NCBI RefSeq assembly: GCF_003672135.1
Contig: NC_039517.1
Location: forward strand, 11,308,601-11,372,600
Reading direction: 5' to 3'
Length of the DNA stretch: 64,000 nucleotides
From: Ooceraea biroi
Lineage: Eukaryota; Arthropoda; Insecta; Hymenoptera; Formicidae
In this document: in pieces, positions 32,614-42,772 of the stretch
Position numbering within the stretch: position 1 is the first letter of the stretch
Layout: every line of letters starts with the position of its first letter
Program-made: the position numbers and the translations under genes
The notes under the pieces: generated by a model
What the model saw: only the letters and a program-made list of their open reading frames with translations
The model's database searches: none
What the model was told of the DNA's origin: nothing

Positions 32614-33266
32614 TTGCACTAAAAGTATATTAGTTTTTATTGGTTTTATGAAGCTATTAGTAATAAAATATATAATTGAGAACATATTTTCCATTAATGT
32701 GACAATATTTAAAGAGACAAAGTGTAAAGATTTAAACTGATACCTTTTGAGGCCTACCAGGTCTTTTTCTAGCAACACATTGCGAAGTACTCGGTAGAAC
32801 GTGAAGCACAGTATCAGAAAACGTAAGATTTCCTTGAAGCCACGAAGAATTAGCACTCAGGAATCGTCTTCGATGTCTGCTTGATTTAGTTCATCTTTGC
32901 TCAATTTTTTGACAGAAACTTTTAACTTGCTTTTTATATTTTTAAAAATGTCAATTGGCAATGGAAAATCGTCCAGTTCTTGTAAAACATATGTCATTAT
33001 GGTATCATTCTGGCATCTTTCGAATTTTCAATCCATATGTTGAAAATAATATGACGAGAAATTTGGGGAGTCATTCTGAAGTTGAAGAAAAATGAGTAAG
33101 TTCGCAAACTTTCGCAAAAAATTTTTTATGTATCACATAACTTAAAAACGTAGTTTTAATTAAAATATAATAATAATACTATATAACATGGTATAATTTG
33201 TTAAAAATCTCATTATAAATCGAAGATAGGAGTTGTGATACATGTTAATCAGATACAAATTTTAAA
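32575..33266 (-). mobile_element. Transib deletion derivative (non-autonomous copy)
   Basis: On the minus strand 33266-32740 matches 35785-36305 of the larger copy, and 32730-32575 matches 38120-38283. The join AAAAGG|TATCAG removes about 1.8 kb containing nearly all the transposase. It terminates at 32575 in CACAGTG. The 5' end is missing: homology stops at 33266 next to an unrelated repeat. Confidence 0.85.
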
Positions 33267-33566
33267 AATTTGAACCTGAATTTGCGGGATAAGGAGGGCG
33301 TTTTCAAAAAAATGTTTCGGACAAAAGTTACTTACTGTTACGTCCCGGCTAATCGCGGCTGCAAATTTTGGAATGCAGGACTCGGACGTGTAGCACGGGA
33401 CTAGATCACTGTTTCGGGTTACCGAATCCGAGGATTCTACCCGGGGATACTCGTGATCAGAGTGATTTCGCCAGGAGTGCAGTTCCCGCGGAAGGGTGCC
33501 AGGGTCGCTCTTTGTGAAAAATTTCGGTTCAATAAAAGGGGTGGCCGATGGCGAATTTATTCGAAT

Positions 33567-33824
33567 TTACTTCCCCCTAATTAAACCGATCATTTCGTTA
33601 TAACAACGCGTGCATCTATGGGCCGGTCGGTAGGTCGTTAATTGTGCGGAACAATAGGTACAGATTACATCAATCACACGGGGCCCGATGTTCAATTTAT
33701 GAGTCTCCGTTTTCGCGTACGCGTTATGATAGATGGGTCCGATTCGTGACGATGTGCATTGTTCGCATAACGCGGCTTGTGTTTCGACGTCTTTATATCC
33801 GCGCGTGATCACGCAAAGTGCCAT
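33567..33824 (-). CDS. small Cys-rich protein of the 2.2-kb element, copy 1
   Basis: 85 codons starting MALCVITRGYKD. Four CxxC-like units occur in order (ALCEQC, VICTYCS, HRCTRCYNE), a pattern suggesting a small zinc-binding fold, plus HKLNIGPRVIDVI between them. It lies downstream of the Arg-rich ORF on the same strand, separated by about 205 bp. The upstream ORF ends in a GTAAGT donor and an AG lies before this ORF, so splicing is conceivable, but the phases I tried do not fit cleanly. Five residues differ from the copy at 45871-46128. No homologue recognised. Confidence 0.5.
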   Translation of the reverse strand: MALCVITRGYKDVETQAALCEQCTSSRIGPIYHNAYAKTETHKLNIGPRVIDVICTYCSAQLTTYRPAHRCTRCYNEMIGLIRGK

Positions 33825-34029
33825 CGGGTTGTATGATAATGAATCAACCTCATTAGATCATTAATAGACGACTGCAATACTGTTCTGACCTTTACTTTGA
33901 ATGAGTTACTTTCGTTAACTTATCATTAGAAAGTTGTAGTAATATTCTGAATTTTAACTTGACTGAGTCGATAACTTCATTAATTTATCATTAGGCCGGT
34001 GTAAGTTGAGAGGTAATAGTATGATAATA

Positions 34030-34470
34030 TCACTTACCCAGGGGTTCTTGGTTACTCTCGATCCAGCGCTGTACCTTGATCTCTTGTGCCAGCCTATCGT
34101 AATGAGTTCGGCGAGGGTCCCCCTCGGGAATATCTTGGCACAGAGGGTACCGCAGGTTGCATGAAATGGGGACCAGTCTCGTTGCCCACGTGGCTTCGTT
34201 GCTTCCGTTCGTGATTAGAATCACTCGATGTGATACGACAGAGTTGCTGGTCACTCTCGGTTTCGTGAGTCGCGTTGTGATCGAATTATTGTTATTCCTG
34301 TTAGTGTCACGGTCGCGTGGTCGGAAAAGTGCCTCGTACTCTGGGTCAATGTAGTGAGGCTCGATGCCGTAATACTGCGAGACGACGGTGTTCACTGACG
34401 CTAAGTTAGAAAATATACGAGCTAAACGTCTTGCTCGGTGTTTCTTTCCTCCTCGTCTCGTTTTCGGCAT
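34030..34470 (-). CDS. Arg/Lys-rich 146-residue protein of the 2.2-kb element, copy 1
   Basis: Starts MPKTRRGGKKHRARRLARIF, a strongly basic segment like a nuclear/nucleolar or RNA-binding signal. Then come SVNTVVSQYYGIEPHY, an Asn-rich stretch and SHRVILITNGSNEATWATRL, ending EIKVQRWIESNQEPL. The last codons overlap GTAAGT, a good splice donor. Compared with 46342-46782 I count 10 codons with synonymous changes and 6 with amino-acid changes, an excess of silent change that points to past selection on the protein. No known family recognised. Confidence 0.6.
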   Translation of the reverse strand: MPKTRRGGKKHRARRLARIFSNLASVNTVVSQYYGIEPHYIDPEYEALFRPRDRDTNRNNNNSITTRLTKPRVTSNSVVSHRVILITNGSNEATWATRLVPISCNLRYPLCQDIPEGDPRRTHYDRLAQEIKVQRWIESNQEPLGK

Positions 34471-34910
34471 TAGAACTTCGTCATTTATGCAAAAGTTAAT
34501 GTTAAAAACGTGCGCGCCTCAGTTAGGGTGTACCTTGTGATGAGAGTGGTGCGGAAAGGGATTCGTTACCGAGTGACCGTCCCGTGCGTTGTCCGCACTG
34601 TAAGACTGTCAGCTCAGCGGAATGAAGACCAACGTGCGTTGTCCGCACTGTAGGCTCGTTAGTTGGTTGCACACACACACAAACACAATGACCGAAACTG
34701 AGGTAGCTACGTAAAATTTATAGTCGCTGAATTATGATCAAATCGGCTTGGTGGTCAAAAATAAAATAAATCGTAAATTCAAGCACACATAATACATATA
34801 TTCTAAATAAAATGAATTGGTGGAAATACAATTGTTCTTACAAAATTTAAGTTAACTACTACGGTTATTAATGCTAACGTCTAACTCTAAGATAACTCTG
34901 AAGTACGAGT

Positions 34911-35219
34911 ATTGAAAAATATTCTAAGTCGAGATACGAAGGTTGAAAAAATATTCTAAGTCAAGATACGAAGATTGAAAAATATTCTAAGTCGAAATAC
35001 GAAGGAATGGAAAAGTTCTAAGTTCGAAATACGAAGGTTGAAAAATATTCTAAGTCGAAATACGAAGGAATGGAAAAGTTCTAAGTTCGAAATACGAAGG
35101 TTGAAAAATATTCTAAGTCAAGATACGAAGATTGAAAAATATTCTAAGTCGAAATACGAAGGAATGGAAAAGTTCTAAGTTCGAAATACGAAGGAATGGA
35201 AAAGTTCTAAGTTCGAATT
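34911..35219. repeat. 31-bp minisatellite, 10 units (copy 1)
   Basis: Two alternating unit types, ATTGAAAAATATTCTAAGTC-like and GAATGGAAAAGTTCTAAGTT-like, each ending ATACGAAG. The homologous place in copy 2 has 3 units. Confidence 0.9.
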
Positions 35220-36058
35220 AGAGATTGAAATAGAAAAAGGCTAACCGTGGCCCTTGAGTGTCGAGTGAACCTCTTGGTTCGGAGTCGCGAGTCGAACTGA
35301 ACTTTTCCGGTCCTGCACTGAGGTCCTTTGTTTTCGGCGGCTCGGTGCTGCGGCGGTTCGGTAGTGGGGGTCCCCTCTCTCGTGAGAGTGGGTTGGAGAG
35401 TGGGACGTCCCTCGTGGAAGTAGGAGTACCGACAAAATGGCGGTTCCGAGGTGCGTCTTGTGCGCGTCGTTCGGACCGTTGAGAGAAAAGAGAAAGTTCG
35501 ATTTTTACCGGGACGTGACATTACATGCATGAACATATATTTTTCCAAGAAAACAAGAAGAACCATTGAATTGAAAAGGGTCCGTAACTCTAGGCAACTG
35601 CGGTGTTATAAACAAATCGAGCAAACGCATTATTATTCATGTGAGTTTACTTATCGAATACATTGTACATATATTCTCTTGAGATATATACTTAATGATA
35701 TTTTAATTTCCTGTTACCCTTTATTAAGGTATGTTTACACGTATATATTTTTTCTAATACTAATTCACTATCTTATTTTTTAAACTTTGTATCTAATTAA
35801 CATGTATCACAATTCCTATCTTCGATTTATAATGAGAGGTTTAACAAATTATACCATGTTATACAGTATTATTATTATATTTTAATTAAAACTACGTTTT
35901 TAAGTTATGTGATACATAAAAAATTTTTTGCGAAAGTTTGCGAACTTACTCATTTTTCTTCAACTTCAGAATGACTCCCCAAATTTCTCGTCATATTATT
36001 TTCAACATATGGGTTGAAAATTCGAAAGATGCCAGAATGATACCATAATGACATATGT

Positions 36059-37931
36059 TTTACAAGAACTGGGTGACTTTCCATTGCCAATTGACATTTT
36101 TAAAAATATAAAAAGCAAGTTAAAAGTTTCTGTCAAAAAATTGAGCAAAGATGAACTAAATCAAGCAGACATCGAGGACGATTCCTGAGTGCTAATTCTT
36201 CGTGGCTTCAAGGAAATCTTACGTTTTCTGATACTGTGCTTCACGTTCTACCGAGTACTTCGCAATGTGTTGCTAGAAAAAGACCTGGTAGGCCTCAAAA
36301 GGCTTTTGAAGACTGCAGCTTAAAAGTGAAGAAACGAAAAATCAAAAACCTGGTAGAAACAGTAAGCCAAGAAGAATTATCGATAGCTACTGAAATGAAT
36401 TTACGGGAGGCAGGAAAAAAGGATTCTGCTTCTATTGTTAAGGAGCTCTGTGTTGCTTCTCCAAAAAGAGGTACTATTATTAAGAATGCCCGTAAGTATT
36501 TTTTTCAAAAACCAGCAGAATTATCTGCAGATCAAGCGCTCGCTATAATAGTTGATGCTGACCTTTCTACACATCAATATAACGTTATACGCCAACAAGT
36601 TAAAAACATTAACAGTAAGTTGTATCCACCTTATTACAAGGTGAAAGAAGCTAAACAGTTATGTTATCCTTCTGGAATTACTCTTACGGAAATTTCAGCT
36701 GAAGTAAAACTTCAGTCACTCATTGATCACACTGTAGTATGAATATGTAAAGTTCAAGAAGAAGTCCTAAATATTTTACATTTGTCCGAAAATAGTGATA
36801 TAAATATAATTATAAAGTGGGGCTGTGATGGTGCAGAACAAAGTAGGTATCGACAAAAGTTTTGTGAAGAACATCATACAGACGAAAGTTTGTTCAGTAT
36901 TTCTATGGTTACGTTACAAATTTATGCTTCTATTAATAATCGTAAAGAAATTATTTGGCAAAATCCTGCACCATCTTCGACAAAACACTGTCGTCCCATC
37001 AAATTCCTTTTTGCCAAAGAATCAGTAGATGTAATAACTACAGAAGTTAAGAAAATTGAGGATCAAGTTGCAATACTTTCGCCTACAAAAATACTTGTGA
37101 ATGACAAGGAATTGCTTGTAAAGCCTACATTGATCTTCTGTATGATAGATGGTAAAGTGTGTAATGCCGTGTCATCATGTACGTCAACACAAAAATGTTA
37201 CTTGTGTGGAGCAAAACCAAGTGAAATGAACAATTTAAACATTATTTTAAAAAAATCGTAGACAAACATTTTCTTTCATTTGGATTGTCACCGCTGCATT
37301 CATGGATACGTTTTTTTGAATGTATATTACATATTTCATATAGGCTGGATATAAAATCATGGCAAGCTCGAGGCACAGAAAATAAAAACAAAGTTGCTCA
37401 AAAAAAGAAGTATATCCAAGATAAATTTAAGACAGAATTCGGTCTGTTGATAGATATGCCTAAACAGCAAACGGGCAACACTAATGATGGCAATACAGCT
37501 CGCAAATTTTTTAGAAATGCTTAAAATCTGCTGAAATAACTGGGATTAATGTAGAGCTAATCAAGCGATTTCGTGTCATATTAGAATGCGTAAACTCTAG
37601 TTTTCAGATAAATTTAGATAAGTTTGATGAGTACACAAGACAGACACGAGAATTGTACCTTAGAGAGTATTCTTGGTACCCAATGCCCGTAAGTGTACAT
37701 AAAATACTATGTCATGGTAGGGATATTGTGGCCACTTGTATTCTTCCAATTGGGAACTTTTCTGAAGAAGCACAAGAGGCGAGAAACAAACATAGTAGGA
37801 AATACAGAGAATTATTTACTAGAAAAACATCAAGAACTGACACAAATACCGACTTATTTAATAGATTACTTATTACCTCAGATCCTTTTATTGCGAGTTT
37901 ACGTGTTCCTCCAAAAACTAAACGCGGATAA
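36059..37931 (+). pseudogene. Transib transposase (RAG1 core homologue), inactivated
   Basis: A transposase that cuts at RSS-like ends. Landmarks: a PSTSQCVARKRPGRPQKAF hook region; KWGCDGAEQSRYRQ with the first catalytic Asp (about 36828); IIWQNPAPSSTKHCRPIKF; MIDGKVCNAVSS and STQKCYLCGAKP (Cys pair); SPLHSWIRFFECILHISYRL; NDGNTARKFF; and FSEEAQEARNKHSRKYRELF with the likely catalytic Glu. RAG1 has matching blocks around its DDE residues (for example NGNFARKL and the ESGNKLFRRFR region). The second Asp was not assigned. TGA at 36740 and TAG at 37259, plus frameshifts near 36175, 37265 and 37530, make it non-functional. RAG2 is absent, as expected for Transib. Confidence 0.85.
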
Positions 37932-38244
37932 ATCATTCCAGAAGTTTTAGATTTACTGGAAGAATCTTCACATGATATGGATATATCAGAAGATCACTTA
38001 AACAGTACTGATTCCGAATAAAATGGATATGTTCGACTATTTCTCTAATAAATAATTCTCTCTTTTCTTTTATAAAAATAAAATAGTTGTTTTACATAAA
38101 ATGCCAACTTACTGTCATCAGTTTAAATATTTATACTTTGTGTCTTTCAATATTGTTACATTAATGGAAAATATGTTCTCAATTATATATTTTATTTGTA
38201 ATAGCTTCATAAAACCAACAAAAACTGATATACTTTTAGTGCAA

Positions 38245-38283
38245 TAATTTTGTCCTCCTAGATTGCTAAAATATCACACTGTG
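38245..38283 (-). promoter_or_regulatory. Transib terminus resembling a 23-RSS, second copy
   Basis: Read on the minus strand: CACAGTG (38283-38277), a 23-bp spacer identical to that at 32582-32604, then ACAAAATTA. Conserved between the two copies. Confidence 0.75.
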
Positions 38284-38550
38284 TAACGTCCGGGAAATTG
38301 CTGATTTAAAAAATTTGTGACGATTCTGGCGTTATGTGGACCAGCACCGTTCCGCGGACGAATCGCAGACACCCGCGAGTCGCGCGTCGCGGAGGGGGGG
38401 GGCGCGGAGGGGGTATCAGCCCCCCGCGAAGATCATATAAATAGGATGAAGCAATCGATACTGCAATTAATCATCCCTCGATAATAATATAATAAAATTG
38501 GAGTGTATCACTTGGGTAGGTTTACTGTGAGTCACATCTGCCTTTAAATT
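38284..38550 (+). promoter_or_regulatory. LTR-like segment with TATA box
   Basis: G+C-rich sequence followed by TATAAATA (38436-38443) and AATAAAA (38491-38497), the layout of an LTR promoter and polyadenylation region. A possible start TGTAACGTCCGGG overlaps the last two bases of the Transib end. It precedes a tyrosine recombinase remnant and may be its terminal repeat. Confidence 0.4.
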
Positions 38551-38604
38551 GATCGAGAGTAAATTGACTCTAAATCTTCCGCCACACAAACTCGCTTGTG
38601 ACAA

Positions 38605-39416
38605 ATAACAGATGGAATTCGGCGGTTCTGGAGTTTTTGGCTCAGAGCTTGCCTAGGATCTCCTCTTACTCGAGCCTTAATACATTGAGATCTGCCGTGT
38701 CGCTCATTTCCCAGGACGCTATCGGTGAGCATCCGATCAGATGATTCTGCAAGAGAGTAGCGGCTCTCAAGCCCCTGCGTCCGCGGTACGATTTTGTGTG
38801 GGACCCGGCTCCAATGATTGAGAAGCTTGCCGCCATTTACCCGTACAAGGCGTGTTCGCTGAAGGTCCTAACCATGAAGCTTGTGCTTCTGTTAGCCCTT
38901 GGCACGGGTCAGCGGGCTCAGACTCTTGCCTCTCTTAAGATTTCGCATGTTTCTTTCGCGGAGAAATTGATTATTTGTTTCCCGGACCAGACGAAAACGT
39001 CCCGGGGCGTCCGCAACCTTTCGTTTGTTTTTCGCGATTCGGGGACCAGGAGAATCTCTGCATCTACCGTCTGCTTGAATTCTATCTGGCTAAGACTAGG
39101 GAGCTGCGTCCAGCAACCTGTGACTCTGTCTTTCTTTCTCTCTCGCGGCCTTACAAGTCGATTACGGCGCAAACAATGAGTCGCTGGATATGGCAGGGGC
39201 TAAAGGGGATTGTGGCATAGACGTGTCATTATTTTCCGCTCACAGCACTCGCCACGTCTTGACCTCGCGAGCGGCTCAGAGAGGCGTTCCCCTGAAGGTT
39301 ATTAAGCGCGCGGCGGGCTGGACAGATAGGTCCCGAGGTTTCGTGAGATTCTAAAATAGACTGCTTGTCGATCCCGAGGATTTTAGTAATGCGGTCCTCT
39401 TATCGTAGGTTTTACT
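38605..39416 (+). pseudogene. tyrosine recombinase (DIRS/Ngaro-like retroelement), dead
   Basis: The N-terminal helical domain reads RISSYSSLNTLRSAVSLIS; after a TGA near 38740 it continues RVAALKPLRPRYDFVWDPAP. The catalytic domain has LLLALGTGQRAQTLASLKI (first catalytic Arg). After a frameshift near 39035 come LEFYLAKTRELRP and SAHSTRHVLTSRAAQRGVP (HxxR), then RAAGWTDRSRGFVRF followed by TAA at 39352-39354 and NRLLVDPEDF. The stop falls where the catalytic Tyr is expected. A TAG/frameshift also occurs near 39215. Such enzymes integrate DIRS-type retroelements by site-specific recombination. No reverse transcriptase is found nearby. Confidence 0.8.
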
Positions 39417-39742
39417 TTACGTAGGTTCTATGGCGTTTTGTATTTTGTTTTTGCGTACTCCTAGAAAGCGTATACGAAGCGGGTGCGAGTAGTCGCCCCA
39501 GTACATTCGATTTCTCTTACTTTTAATTTATACTTCTGTTCCGTTAAAGTGATCTCTCTTTTGTTTTTGACATGTCTATGTTACGCAGCCGTCTTGCGAT
39601 TGTGAGCGTTCCTTTGGTCGCTGGAGCGACTGCTGTATTACCAAAGACTTTGGTTATATTACATTTTTCCTGTTTGCCTGTCTCTTATTTGCTGTATTGG
39701 TTCTTGGGTATTCCTCTCCCCGGCTAATCGCTGAGCTTTCAA
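39417..39742. other. no gene seen
   Basis: Tail of the recombinase region up to the foldback element. No feature recognised. Confidence 0.4.
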
Positions 39743-40573
39743 GAGTGAGTCCCGATTGCGCACATTACTCATCGGACACGAAGATATTTTCCGATCGGAC
39801 ACAGTTCCGATCGGACACAGTTCCGATCGGACACATTTTCGATCGGACACAGTTTTAATCGGACACATTTTCGATCGGACACATTTCTGATCGGACACAA
39901 ATTCTATCGGACACATACAGTTTCCATCGGACACAGATTCTATCGGACACAGTTTCCATCGGACACAGATTCTATCGGACACAGTTTCCGTCGGACACAG
40001 ATTCTATCGGACCCATACAGTTTCCACCGGACAGAGTTCCGATCGGACACAGATTCTATCGGACACACCCACCAGCTGCATTACCCGCCCCACGCTAACA
40101 CTGTCGAGTAATTGGTACGATTTTGCATTGGTTCAACGACGTGAAAAGCTAAAAACATAGACCTCCTTGAACCCATGTGGAATCGTACTGATAATTCGAC
40201 AGTGTTCGCGTGAGGCGGGTAATGCAGGTGGCCTTCGGCGAAGCCCCTACACCTGCACTCCCGCCGAAAAAAATATAAATAAACTTCAGGGGGGCTACCC
40301 CGCCCGAGGTGGACCCCGATTGGCGTGGAATGTCCAAGTCACGGATCCCGTCGAAGGCATGCGGAATCATTTACTAATCATTAAACATATTTTGTTAATA
40401 AATGTGTCCAATCAAAACTGTGTCTGATGGAGAATGTGTCCGATGGAAACTGTCCGATCGGAACTGTGTCCGATCGGAAATGTGTCTGATCGAAACTGTG
40501 TTCGATCGAAACTGCGTCCGATCGAAAAATTTCTTCGTGTCCGATGATTAATGTGCGCAATCGGGACAATCCC
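39743..40573. mobile_element. foldback-type element 2 with 8-bp target duplication
   Basis: GCTTTCAA occurs at 39735-39742 and 40574-40581. Inside it, both ends carry GTCCCGATTGCGCACATTA in inverted orientation, then arrays of a unit near ATCGGACACAGTTCCG (left to 40066; right from 40405). The same unit builds element 1 at 218-1190. A separate ~168-bp inverted-repeat MITE (40067-40234, CATTACCCGCC ... GGCGGGTAATG) lies inside. No transposase. Confidence 0.8.
40067..40234. mobile_element. small MITE nested in foldback element 2
   Basis: CCACCAGCTGCATTACCCGC at the left and GCGGGTAATGCAGGTGG at the right, with ~45-bp arms also sharing ACACTGTCGA/TCGACAGTGT. Confidence 0.65.
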
Positions 40574-40649
40574 GCTTTCAACAGCTACATAGTTATCCAT
40601 CCGTACGAGACTTCGGGCATAATTGTTAGATTGAACGAACTTATCTAAC

Positions 40650-41905
40650 AAGGAGGGTATCCCAGGTGTCCCTCTCCGATTTTAATGAAACTTGGTGGGT
40701 TTGTAAAGGAGGTCAAAATATTCGATCCGTGTTTTTTTTATTGGCAACGAAACATGTTTAAGGGGTGAAATCAACCCTCGAAAATCGATGAAATTTTCGT
40801 TTTTCGGCTATAACTTCTGAACAAAGCATGATAGCGCAATTTTGTAAATATACAAAATGTACAGAATTTCGAAAGCTATCTACTGACATAAAACTTAATT
40901 TTTTTGCATAAAAAAATACGAGTTCTAGAACTCACCTTTTTTATTTTTCCACTAATAAACATGAAATTTTTCTATTGGAGAGGTTTTATTTATAAGAAAA
41001 CGTGTAATAATGCATTTTTGTTCCTACATGTTAGAAAAAATCGAAAATATATTTTAACTATGCATGAGTAGCGAACTTGCAATCTGTAGTGGCGCCGCAC
41101 GCGGACCATGTTGCGCGTATTATTATTAGCGAATACGAACTCACTGTGTGCATTAGTTGCATGATGGTCAAGTTATTAAACGGTGAAATATTCGAAAAGG
41201 AGAAAAAGTTAAACCAAGATATAGAGTAATTGAAATTCAATACACAATAACGTATTAGAAAAAAGAGTTTGCGAAGTCTACACAGTTTTAAGTTTGTACG
41301 GACTAAACAAAAAACATATTAACAAGAAATCTTTTCTTTGCCAGGGGTTCTAAATTTCAGATGCATATTTTAATCGCGACATTGGCGCAATATCTGATGG
41401 TCGGATATAAAAAAATTTTTTTAAATATATTCGACCATCAGATATTGCCAGTGTCGCGATTAAAATATGCATCTGAAAAACATATTATTATGCCATAGTA
41501 AATTCCACCGTGATGAATGTCTTTATTGGCCACCTATAACTTTATTGCGTATTGACTTTCAATTACTCTATATCTTGGTTTAAGTTTTTTCGCCTTTTCT
41601 AATATTCCACCGTTTAATAACTTGACCATCACGCAACTAATGCACACAGCGAATTCGTATTCGCTAATGATAATACGCGCAACATGGTCCGCGTGCGGCG
41701 TCACTGCAGCTTGCAAGTTCGCTACTCATGCATAGTTAAAATATATTTTCGATTTTTTCTAACATGTAGGAACCAAAATGCATTATTACACGTTTTCTTA
41801 TAAATAAAACCTCTCCAATAGAAAAATTTCATGTTTATTAGTGGAAAAATAAAAAAGTTGAGTTCTAGAACTCGTATTTTTTTATGCAAAAAAATTAAGT
41901 TTCCT
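40650..41905. mobile_element. palindromic non-autonomous element, ~500-bp arms
   Basis: Arms 40890-41395 and 41430-41905 mirror each other (e.g. TTAACTATGCATGAGTAGCG and its complement). The centre lies near 41410 around ATCTGATGGTCGGATA. The outer left part (40650-40890) has no mirror here but equals the repeat at 23718. Flanking DNA near 40600, 41910 and 42110-42170 shares an ATAGTTATCCATCCG/GGGCATAATTAGG motif in both orientations, which hints at a larger nested unit. Confidence 0.75.
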
Positions 41906-42178
41906 AATTATGCCTTCTGTCTCGTCCGAATGGACTCCCTCGCTTTATTTTTTCTTCCCTCCCACAGCGCGGGCGATTAGCCTGTTGGCTTTGTACTCAT
42001 GAAGAGGCGATGCGCACGCGCGCCGCGAGCGACTCGCAGGCGCGCTGAGAGGTGTTTCGCTTTAGCGGTGATTTTAAACCTGTTGTCGAAGTGCGTGCAG
42101 GAGCACGACTACATAGTTATCCATAGTTATCCATCCGGACGAGACAGAGGGCATAATTAGGATCGAACTTCACTTACA
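41906..42178. other. no gene; G+C-rich spacer with an inverted motif
   Basis: CCTAATTATGCC at 41905 is inverted at 42154-42165. The rest contains CGCGCG-rich sequence; no coding sequence supported. Confidence 0.4.
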
Positions 42179-42772
42179 AGGGAACATCGCGAACTCGAAA
42201 ATTCTGATTTTGATGAAACTTTACATACATGTAGAGGGGGTTAACATGAATTTAGAAATTTTCAGTTGCGGCCAAAAAACGGTTCGAAGGGGTGAAATCA
42301 CTCTTGAAATGTAGGCCACCTTTTTACTTTTCTCGATATATCTCGAAAAGTATTCGAAATATCAAAAAATGTTTTATACACAAGTTTTATGGTAAAAACG
42401 CTCGTACTTAATGAAGTTAATAAAATTTTTGAAAAATAATTGTTTACATACATTTTTGAAAAAATTGTTTTAAAAAATTATTTTTAAAAATTTTTATTGA
42501 TGTCATTAAATAGAGACATTTGTACCATGAAATTTTTGTATAAAACATTTTTCGATATTTCCAATACTTTTCGAGATATGTCGAGAAAAGTACAAAAACG
42601 GCCTACATTTGAAGGGTGGTTTCACTCTTTAAAACTGTTTTTTTGGCACCAACTGAAAATTTCTAAATTCATGTATTCATGTATTTCTAAATTCATGTAT
42701 TCACTCCCTCTACATGTATGTAAAGTTTCATCAAAATCAGAATTGTCAGGTTCGCAATGTTTCCTTGTTAAA
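42179..42772. mobile_element. palindromic non-autonomous element, ~280-bp arms
   Basis: CTGATTTTGATGAAACTTTACATACATG and a TCTCGATATATCTCGAAAAG block in the left arm are inverted in the right arm. The right arm has a short tandem duplication of AAATTCATGTATT. Confidence 0.8.

Larger units (their letters stand above)
33336..35520 (-). mobile_element. 2.2-kb TGTTACGTCCCGG element, copy 1
   Basis: Ends TGTTACGTCCCGG and CCGGGACGTGACA are inverted with one mismatch. TTAC flanks both sides (33332-33335, 35521-35524), a 4-bp target duplication. About 90% or more identical by eye to 45641-47641 except for minisatellite and microsatellite length. Two minus-strand ORFs (34030-34470, 33567-33824) are kept in both copies. 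TG...CA ends and a 4-bp duplication fit a long solo LTR; the conserved ORFs would equally fit a small DNA transposon. Unclassified. Confidence 0.8.
35525..38283 (+). mobile_element. Transib (RAG1-related) DNA transposon, 5' end missing
   Basis: Contains a degraded Transib transposase (36059-37931) and ends exactly at CACTGTG (38277-38283), where similarity to the inverted deletion copy at 32575 also stops. No CACAGTG start is visible between 35525 and 35790. The sequence after the end is TAACG; the sequence before the inverted copy is CAACG. Confidence 0.82.

Noticed and set aside
32314..32856. 180-codon minus-strand ORF as one gene
   Set aside because: It reads from Transib 3' sequence straight into a mariner C-terminus across the element boundary at 32574/32575; a chance fusion.
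34157..34354. Plus-strand ORF opposite the Arg-rich ORF
   Set aside because: It is the complement of the minus-strand ORF; the synonymous excess fits the minus-strand reading frame.
33567..34470. Splicing of the Arg-rich and Cys-rich ORFs into one protein
   Set aside because: The GTAAGT donor is good, but the AG sites before the second ORF give a stop or wrong phase in the combinations tried; left as an open question.
39760..40066. Array of ATCGGACACA units as a possible CRISPR or satellite
   Set aside because: Bounded by TIRs and an 8-bp duplication and mirrored at 40405-40560, so it belongs to a foldback element.
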